DNA from: Thermoproteota archaeon
GTDB taxonomy: Archaea; Thermoproteota; Methanomethylicia; Nezhaarchaeales; WYZ-LMO8
Direction: 5' to 3'
Length of the DNA stretch: 10,602 bases
NCBI GenBank assembly: GCA_011605835.1
Contig: JAAOZJ010000108.1
Span: 1 to 10,602 of the forward strand
Shown: positions 6,236 to 10,602 of the stretch, piece by piece
Position numbering within the stretch: position 1 is the first letter of the stretch
Layout: each line of letters opens with the position of its first letter
Position numbers and translations under genes: made by a program
The notes under the pieces: generated by a model
The model's input: the letters and a program-made list of their open reading frames with translations, nothing else
Databases searched by the model: none
What the model was told of the DNA's origin: nothing

Positions 6236-6697
6236 TCACCTCTTAGCCTTCTCGACGACCCTCACGTAATCCCCATGTATCGTTATCGGCAGGGGGTAGC
6301 TAGTCTCGTGAAGCTCTAAGGTCACTTCCTCTTTACTCTTGTCCACCCTAGTCACGGTCCCCTTGAGGCCCTTCAGAGGCCCCGCTATTATCTCGACCAC
6401 GTCGCCAACGTCGACGCCTTCGATAGACGGCTTGGGCACTAAGAAGTTCTCAAGCTCGTCGAAGCTGACCTTTCTGGCCACGACACCCCTCACGTGCTTA
6501 ATTCCGTAGAAGACCTTGTCGATGACCTCTGGCCTGTCGGTCTCGACTACTATGTAACCCCTCATCCCCTCGATTATCGCGATGGACTTTATCGGCGCGT
6601 TGAGCTGTCTTATCCTCTCCTCGGCTATCAGCGCTACGTTCCTTTCTTGGCCTATAGTTGTCCTGACGAGGTAAAAGCTCGCCTTCTCCTTCGACAA
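6236..6697 (-). CDS. spt5: Transcription elongation factor Spt5 (archaeal NusG)
   Basis: Archaeal Spt5 binds the RNA polymerase clamp through its NGN domain, with Spt4, and supports processive elongation and transcription–translation contact. From the preferred start there are 153 residues: NGN domain at about 6–85 (FYLVRTTIGQERNVALIAEERI; GMRGYIVVETDRP) and KOW domain at about 92–140 (VGDVVEIIAGPLKGLKGTVTRVD). One NGN plus one KOW is the standard archaeal form. The TTG at 6697 is preferred because GGTG (6707–6704) lies exactly 6 nt upstream; the GTG codons at 6709 and 6706 are in frame but have no SD and would add four or three residues. It lies 13 nt after secE and runs into L11, consistent with one transcript. 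Confidence 0.93.
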   Translation of the reverse strand: MSKEKASFYLVRTTIGQERNVALIAEERIRQLNAPIKSIAIIEGMRGYIVVETDRPEVIDKVFYGIKHVRGVVARKVSFDELENFLVPKPSIEGVDVGDVVEIIAGPLKGLKGTVTRVDKSKEEVTLELHETSYPLPITIHGDYVRVVEKAKR

Positions 6698-6710
6698 GCC
6701 TCTCACCACA

Positions 6711-6914
6711 TCAGTGAACGAGGAGCACGAAGAAGAGGTAAAGTATTATGAAGCTATAAACTCCCAACACCACAAGCCCCAAGCTACAGACCTTCAACAT
6801 TAAGGTGAACTCCTCCCTCTCCGGCTTGCGGGCTACCCTCAAGATCCTAACTATTTCCTGAATTGATCCCTCGAGCGGCCGTTTTGCTCTTTCGATCCAC
6901 TTCCTCTTCCTCAT
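6711..6914 (-). CDS. secE: Preprotein translocase subunit SecE (Sec61 gamma)
   Basis: SecE clamps SecY in the membrane channel for protein export. The 67 residues have a basic amphipathic N-terminus (RKRKWIERAKRPLEG), the cytosolic helix EIVRILRVARKPEREEF (20–36), which is the family signature, and one membrane segment from about 39 to 65 rich in Leu, Val and Phe. The size and single-span form match archaeal Sec61 gamma. It is the first gene of the secE–spt5–L11–L1–P0 series, with a TATA box about 58 nt upstream. The ATG has only GGGG at 12 nt as a possible ribosome binding site, which is weak compared with the neighbouring genes. Confidence 0.94.
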   Translation of the reverse strand: MRKRKWIERAKRPLEGSIQEIVRILRVARKPEREEFTLMLKVCSLGLVVLGVYSFIILYLFFVLLVH

Positions 6915-6967
6915 AGGTGAACTAAACCCCTGACCTCAACGTTGTCCTCACTAGCTGAAAAACTCTC

Positions 6968-6975
6968 TATTATAG
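6968..6975 (-). promoter_or_regulatory. Box A (TATA) of the secE–spt5–ribosomal protein operon
   Basis: CTATAATA on the minus strand, preceded by AAAAG, predicts a transcription start near 6946 and a leader of about 32 nt. The palindrome CAACGTTG (6937–6944) lies at that start. No other gene lies between dtdA and secE. Confidence 0.55.
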
Positions 6976-7004
6976 CTTTTCTCGTGGCATTGCGCTAAAG
7001 TTCT

Positions 7005-7829
7005 TCAAATCTTCCTGAGGGGGAGCCCCTCCTCATCACACACCCTTATGACCATTTGCCTTTCATCCGACTTGAGGCTCTTCCAATCTATTAACGCGAC
7101 GCTCGGCCTAACCACGCTCCTCTCTATGGCCAGCCTGAGCTCTCGAGAGCTTACATACGGGAAGGCGTACTTGGGGACTATGTGAGAGATGGCCAGCCCC
7201 TCATTCAAGACTGCTCTGCTGAACTGTGGCGCATAGTGAGGACCTCCGAAGCCCACAGCCACGGGCCCCTCCTCGAGGACGTCAAGTGCCTCTGCTATGG
7301 CTTGAGCGACTACTTCGGCCGCCTTTTCATTGCGCCACTCCCTTTGCGTGCTGCCCAGCTCCACGAACATCGCTGGGGTGTGCTCGAGGTAGGGGCCGTG
7401 GTGCGTGACTTCTAGGCCACATCGCCAGTCCGAGAAGCCTCCTTCTTCTCGGAGCTTGTCAAGCGCCCTTACGACCTTCGCTAAGCGGATGGGCATTGCG
7501 ATGCACACACTCCTAGGCCTGCCGCCGTAGAGGGCCTCGTCGGTCCAGTTGCCCGGCGTGTGGGCGAGGAAGGCGGGGATCCCCGACTCCGCCGCGTGGC
7601 GCGAGGCGAATATGACTCCTCTGACCCTCAGAAAGTCCTCGAGGTCCTCGGCGTAGATGGTCTCTCGAGCTATCGTGACGAGCAGGACCCCCTCTAGCTC
7701 GTAGACGTCCTCCCCTTGGACCCCCTCCCCCAACCTCCTAAAGCCCATCAACTTCAGGAGCTTGTCCTTGATGTTTAGGCCAGCAGGATCTGTCTTCGAG
7801 CACACTATGGCCAAGCGGCCCTCCAGCAA
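7005..7829 (-). CDS. dtdA: D-aminoacyl-tRNA deacylase (DTD2 / GEK1 type)
   Basis: This enzyme hydrolyses D-amino acids (such as D-Tyr, D-Asp) from misacylated tRNA, a quality-control step in archaea and plants that use DTD2. The 274 residues carry the family motifs HTPGNW (90–95), EVTHHGPYLEHTP (140–152) and GFGGPHYAPQF (193–203), whose His and Asp/Glu residues line the Zn-dependent active site. Length is normal. I place the start at TTG 7829 (MLEGRLAIVCSKTDPAGLNI): AGGTG (7840–7836) is 6 nt upstream, and homologues begin just before the IVYSK/IVCSK strand. The GTG at 7838, directly after the argF stop, would be three residues longer. The SD overlaps the argF stop TAG, so translation is coupled to argF. 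It may also be expected to end before secE, which has its own promoter. Confidence 0.93.
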   Translation of the reverse strand: MLEGRLAIVCSKTDPAGLNIKDKLLKLMGFRRLGEGVQGEDVYELEGVLLVTIARETIYAEDLEDFLRVRGVIFASRHAAESGIPAFLAHTPGNWTDEALYGGRPRSVCIAMPIRLAKVVRALDKLREEGGFSDWRCGLEVTHHGPYLEHTPAMFVELGSTQREWRNEKAAEVVAQAIAEALDVLEEGPVAVGFGGPHYAPQFSRAVLNEGLAISHIVPKYAFPYVSSRELRLAIERSVVRPSVALIDWKSLKSDERQMVIRVCDEEGLPLRKI

Positions 7830-7838
7830 GGTCGACAC

Positions 7839-8774
7839 CTAAACCACGCTACGCAGGATCGCTCGGGCCATGTGGAGCTTGTTCTCCGATTGTAACCAAA
7901 CTATCGAGTGCTTCGGGTCGTCGATGACCTCGTCCGTGACCTCCTCCCCTCGCTTCGCCGGAAGGCAGTGCATGAAGACGAAGTCCTCCGGCGCCTTGCT
8001 CACCAATTCTCTGTTCACCTGATACTTCGGGAGAAACTTCTTCAGCCTCTGCTCTCTCTCCGCTTCAAAGCCCATGCTGACGAAGACGTCCGTGTATATG
8101 ACGTCGGCCTCCTTGACCGCCACGATCGGGTCCTCCACCACCTCCACTCTTGAGCCGCTGACGTCGCAGTTCTTCATGACGACTTCGAGCACCTCGCTCT
8201 TGGGCCTGAACTCGTGAGGACAGGCCACCACGACATCGAGCCCCAGCTTGCTACAGCAGATCAGCAGGCTGTGGCAGGTGTTGGTGCTCCCGTCGCCGAT
8301 GAAGGCGACCTTCAGCCTCCCCTTCCCCTTCACCTCGAACATCGTGAAGACGTCGGTCAGGGCTTGAGTCGGGTGGTGCGAATCGCTTAGCCCGTTGATC
8401 ACCGGGATCGTACAGTACTTGGCGAGTTCCTCGACCGTGCCGTGAGACCTGACCCTCGCCACCACGCAATCCACCATCCTGGAGAAGACCTTAGCCGTGT
8501 CGGAGAGGGCCTCGCCGCGCGCCAACTGCAACTCCGAAGCCGATGCGTAGAGCGGGTGGGCCCCCAAGCTAGCCGCCGCGATCTCGAAGGCCAACCTGGT
8601 CCTGGTAGAGGGCCTCTCGAAGAAGAGGAGGACGCCCTTGCCCTCTAGATCCCTCCTCCTTCTCTCCCCCTTCACCCACTCCCTCTTCAGCTTGAAGCAC
8701 TCGTCAATGAGGGCCCATATGTCGCCTGGAGAGAGCTCTTGGAGCGTTAAGATGTCGCGCCCCTTCATGTTCAT
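7839..8774 (-). CDS. argF: Ornithine carbamoyltransferase
   Basis: It makes citrulline from ornithine and carbamoyl phosphate in arginine synthesis. From the preferred start there are 311 residues: STRTR (56–60) binds carbamoyl phosphate, HPTQ (134–137), the ornithine loop DVFVSMG (229–235) and HCLPAKRG (269–276). The SMG loop and HCLP separate it from aspartate carbamoyltransferase. The start MNMKGRDILTL at ATG 8774 is chosen because GGTG (8784–8781) lies 6 nt upstream and archaeal enzymes begin about here; ATG 8786, ATG 8768 and TTG 8819 are in-frame alternatives. The longer form would run into the divergent promoter. It heads a two-gene unit with dtdA and is divergent from pdxS. Several Cys residues (such as CC in LLICCSK) are unusual for a hyperthermophile but not impossible. 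Confidence 0.96.
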   Translation of the reverse strand: MNMKGRDILTLQELSPGDIWALIDECFKLKREWVKGERRRRDLEGKGVLLFFERPSTRTRLAFEIAAASLGAHPLYASASELQLARGEALSDTAKVFSRMVDCVVARVRSHGTVEELAKYCTIPVINGLSDSHHPTQALTDVFTMFEVKGKGRLKVAFIGDGSTNTCHSLLICCSKLGLDVVVACPHEFRPKSEVLEVVMKNCDVSGSRVEVVEDPIVAVKEADVIYTDVFVSMGFEAEREQRLKKFLPKYQVNRELVSKAPEDFVFMHCLPAKRGEEVTDEVIDDPKHSIVWLQSENKLHMARAILRSVV

Positions 8775-8821
8775 GAAGGCCACCATCGAGGAGGATTTCG
8801 GAGAGTTTGTCCAGCTCAATG

Positions 8822-8830
8822 CTTAATAAG
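8822..8830. promoter_or_regulatory. Palindromic TATA element shared by argF and pdxS
   Basis: CTTAATAAG reads the same on both strands apart from its central base. A start about 26 nt away in each direction falls near 8800 for argF and 8852 for pdxS, leaving leaders of about 26 and 21 nt that both include the SD of the chosen start. AGGGGCCCT (8829–8837) adjoins it. A second AT-rich stretch, CTATATTGTTT (8839–8849), could instead serve pdxS. Confidence 0.5.
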
Positions 8831-8859
8831 GGGCCCTGCTATATTGTTTTGCTGAAATC

Positions 8860-8865
8860 GAGGTG
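8860..8865 (+). promoter_or_regulatory. Shine-Dalgarno GAGGTG deciding the pdxS start
   Basis: GAGGTG lies 7 nt before TTG 8873. The upstream in-frame starts, TTG 8807 and ATG 8819, have no such site and lie at or before the putative TATA element. Confidence 0.7.
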
Positions 8866-8872
8866 CCAGCTG

Positions 8873-9871
8873 TTGGTCGAGAGGTTTGAGGAGCTTAGGG
8901 ATTTCCTCTACGGCTTACTGGAGGCGAGGGACAAGCTGAAGGACATGTTCGCCCCATCCCCCCTGCCCTCGGAGCTAAAGTTCCCCGTCAGGGGCACGGT
9001 AGTGGTCAAGAGGGGCTTCGCGAAGATGCAGAAGGGAGGGGTGTGCATGGACGTGACCAGCGTCGAGCAAGCGCAGATAGCCGAAGAAGCCGGGGCGGTC
9101 TCGGTGATGGTGCTCGACAAGTTGCCCTACGACGTTAGGAAGGCAGGAGGGGTCGCTAGGATGGCTGACGTCAAGGTCATAGAGGAGGTCATGGACCACG
9201 TGACCATACCAGTCATGGCCAAGTGCAGGATAGGCCACTACGTGGAGGCCAAGGTGCTTGAGCACATAGGCGTCGACATGATAGATGAGAGCGAGGTCCT
9301 GACGCCGGCCGACGAGAAGCACCACATAAACAAGTGGCTCTTCAAGACCCCCTTCGTGAACGGCGCTAGGAACTTGGGGGAGGCTCTGAGGAGGATATAC
9401 GAGGGCGCGGCGATGATCAGGACGAAGGGGGAGGCTGGCACCGGCAACGTCTCAGAGGCAGTGAAGCACATGAAGCAGATAATGGGCGAGATAAGGGCCC
9501 TGAGGGCCATGAACGACGAGGAGTTACTCGACGCGGCCAAGAACTACAACGTGCCCTACGAGCTGGTGAAGGAGACGGCCAGGCTCGGGAGGCTCCCCGT
9601 CGTCAACTTCGCCGCTGGCGGGATAGCGACGCCAGCTGACGCCGCGCTCATGATGCTCCTCGGAGCCGACGGGGTCTTCGTGGGCTCGGGCATCTTCAAG
9701 TCCTCGGACCCCGAGGTCAGGGCCCAAGCGATAGTCTTGGCGACCTCTTACTGGGACGACCCAGAGATAGTCGTCGAGGCCTGCAGGATGGTGTCCGAGA
9801 AGAAGGCAATGATGGGCATAGACATCAAGACGCTAAAGCCAGAGGAGCTGCTCCAAGTCAGAGGCGAATGA
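8873..9871 (+). CDS. pdxS: Pyridoxal 5'-phosphate synthase, lyase subunit PdxS
   Basis: PdxS combines ribose 5-phosphate, glyceraldehyde 3-phosphate and ammonia into pyridoxal 5'-phosphate; it forms a dodecamer decorated by PdxT. From TTG 8873 there are 332 residues. The TIM barrel shows MDVTSVEQAQIAEEAGAV (D60 in the Asp position), the two catalytic lysines K117 (PVMAKCRIGH) and K185 (IRTKGEAGTGN), spaced 68 apart as in the family, DESEVLTPADE and FAAGGIATPADAALM, and a phosphate-binding GADGVFVGSGIFKS. The N-terminal extension of about 40 residues before GTVVVKRGF is longer than in bacteria but similar to crenarchaeal forms. The reading frame continues upstream to 8807, but the SD favours 8873. 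pdxT follows after 1 nt. Confidence 0.96.
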   Translation: MVERFEELRDFLYGLLEARDKLKDMFAPSPLPSELKFPVRGTVVVKRGFAKMQKGGVCMDVTSVEQAQIAEEAGAVSVMVLDKLPYDVRKAGGVARMADVKVIEEVMDHVTIPVMAKCRIGHYVEAKVLEHIGVDMIDESEVLTPADEKHHINKWLFKTPFVNGARNLGEALRRIYEGAAMIRTKGEAGTGNVSEAVKHMKQIMGEIRALRAMNDEELLDAAKNYNVPYELVKETARLGRLPVVNFAAGGIATPADAALMMLLGADGVFVGSGIFKSSDPEVRAQAIVLATSYWDDPEIVVEACRMVSEKKAMMGIDIKTLKPEELLQVRGE

Positions 9872-9872
9872 C

Positions 9873-10478
9873 GTGCTCAAACTAGGAGTGGTGGCGCTTC
9901 AGGGCGCCGTTTCTGAGCACGTCGAATCGCTCAAAGCCGCCTTCTCTAGACTGGGCCTCGACGGAGCAGTCGAGCTGGTCAAGAAGCCCGCTGAACTAGA
10001 GAGGGTCCAGGGCATCGTGATACCCGGAGGAGAGAGCACGGTGATAGGCAGAGTGGCCGAGAGGACAGGGCTCCTCAAGGCCTTGAAGGAGAGGATAGAG
10101 GGAGGCCTGCCAGTCTTCGGCACGTGCGCTGGTGCGATATTACTGGCCAAGGAGGTGTACGACGCGAAGGTTGGGAGGGTTCAACAACCCCTAATAGGGG
10201 TCATGGACATAAAGGTCGTGAGGAACTACTACGGCAGGCAGAAGGAGTCCTTCGAGGTCGACCTAGAGATTCCAGCGATAGGCGATAAACCGTTCCGTGG
10301 AGTCTTCATAAGGGCCCCCGCTATAGAGGCCGTGGGCGACAAAGTGAAAGTTTTGGCAGTCTACGAGGGCCTGCCTGTCCTCGTTCAGCAAAACAAAATG
10401 TTAGCGGCGACCTTCCATCCCGAACTCACCAATGACACGAGAATCCATGAGTTTTTCATAAGGAGCTTGCTAGGTTGA
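9873..10478 (+). CDS. pdxT: Pyridoxal 5'-phosphate synthase, glutaminase subunit PdxT
   Basis: PdxT hydrolyses glutamine and passes the ammonia to PdxS. The 201 residues are a class I glutamine amidotransferase of the PdxT/SNO type: GVVALQGAVSEH at the start, IVIPGGESTVIGR (48–60), the nucleophile C85 in GTCAGAILLA, the phosphate/acceptor region RNYYGRQKESFE (117–128), and H182/E184 of the triad in TFHPELTND. Length matches the family. The GTG start lies 1 nt after the pdxS stop; GAGGCG (9861–9866) is 6 nt upstream, inside the pdxS end, so the two are co-transcribed and probably translationally coupled, as suits a fixed 1:1 complex. All key residues are present. Confidence 0.97.
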   Translation: MLKLGVVALQGAVSEHVESLKAAFSRLGLDGAVELVKKPAELERVQGIVIPGGESTVIGRVAERTGLLKALKERIEGGLPVFGTCAGAILLAKEVYDAKVGRVQQPLIGVMDIKVVRNYYGRQKESFEVDLEIPAIGDKPFRGVFIRAPAIEAVGDKVKVLAVYEGLPVLVQQNKMLAATFHPELTNDTRIHEFFIRSLLG

Positions 10479-10495
10479 CAAGCTTAGACCTTGGC

Positions 10496-10508
10496 TTATA
10501 TTTTAATT
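10496..10508 (+). terminator. T-rich stretch after pdxT, possible terminator
   Basis: TTATATTTTAATT starts 18 nt after the pdxT stop. Archaeal termination often uses such T-rich runs. No strong hairpin precedes it. Confidence 0.35.
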
Positions 10509-10558
10509 GATGATAAACATCTGCCGTAAAGATGCCTCATTAGTTTAGGGCTAATTGA

Positions 10559-10566
10559 AGTATATA
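10559..10566 (+). promoter_or_regulatory. TATA box of a gene at the right edge
   Basis: AGTATATA, centre about 30 nt before the ATG at 10593, predicts a start at or next to that ATG, so the transcript would be leaderless. Two 5-bp inverted repeats lie just upstream (10518–10534 and 10539–10555). Confidence 0.5.
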
Positions 10567-10592
10567 GCACGTTTAAGCCTTGAAGATAGAGT

Positions 10593-10602
10593 ATGGAGTC
10601 GA
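10593..10602 (+). CDS. Possible start of a leaderless gene cut by the window edge
   Basis: ATG GAG TCG A is all that is visible. Support is only its distance from the TATA box and the lack of any other candidate. No product can be assigned. Confidence 0.3.

Noticed and set aside
6915..6936. AGGT...ACCT pairing in the secE leader as a translational switch
   Set aside because: Only four base pairs over a 14-nt loop; too weak to support.
8775..8819. 15-residue N-terminal extension of ArgF from TTG 8819
   Set aside because: The Ser-rich extension is not typical of the family; the ATG at 8774 has GGTG at 6 nt.
8807..8872. 22-residue N-terminal extension of PdxS
   Set aside because: It would start before or in the predicted promoter, has no ribosome binding site and adds residues unlike PdxS; the GAGGTG-TTG start at 8873 is better.
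10505..10560. Box C/D sRNA suggested by TTGATGATA after pdxT
   Set aside because: A C box-like string is present, but no CUGA D box at a suitable distance; the T-rich stretch and dyads explain the region as well.
1..10602. CRISPR array, insertion sequence, toxin–antitoxin or defence genes
   Set aside because: No spaced direct repeats, transposase motifs or matching proteins were seen on either strand; gene content is core metabolism and translation.

Overview
This window reads as a hyperthermophilic or thermophilic archaeon of the Thermoproteota (crenarchaeal) type. The reasons are: the archaeal secE–spt5/nusG–L11–L1–P0–L12 cluster without ftsZ in front; an archaeal-type alanyl-tRNA synthetase directly after L12; an L12 ending in a crenarchaeal-style GLSSLFG tail; a tRNA-Arg with a non-canonical intron; TATA boxes in front of most transcription units; and frequent GTG/TTG starts preceded by GGTG-type Shine-Dalgarno (SD) sequences. 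I cannot name a genus from the sequence alone.

Layout. Bases 1–720 (+) hold the 3' part of an aminopropyltransferase gene that looks more like thermospermine synthase than plain spermidine synthase, followed by an unrecognised 70-residue protein. Bases 721–870 hold no gene. Bases 871–966 (-) encode tRNA-Arg(UCU), interrupted by a 21-nt intron between positions 29 and 30. Bases 1019–6914 (-) carry, in transcription order, secE, spt5/nusG, L11, L1, P0 (L10), L12 and alaS. secE, L12 and alaS each have their own candidate TATA box. Bases 7005–8774 (-) hold argF followed by dtdA (a DTD2-type D-aminoacyl-tRNA deacylase), which overlap or abut tightly. Divergently, 8873–10478 (+) hold pdxS and pdxT, which together make pyridoxal 5'-phosphate. 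At the right edge a TATA box and an ATG suggest a leaderless gene that runs out of the window.

How it fits together. Most of the window is translation machinery: ribosomal stalk and L1-stalk proteins, the transcription elongation factor Spt5, the SecYEG small subunit, tRNA charging (AlaRS), a tRNA, and removal of D-amino acids from tRNA. ArgF, PdxS/PdxT and the polyamine enzyme are metabolic neighbours. This is mostly core-genome content. I did not find a defence system, mobile element or CRISPR array. The points worth a second look are small-scale: the tRNA intron, a P0 that lacks the usual charged C-terminal tail, the thermospermine-synthase-like motifs, a palindromic TATA element shared by argF and pdxS, dyads at several predicted transcription starts, and a consistent SD-to-start spacing that moves several starts downstream of the longest reading frame.
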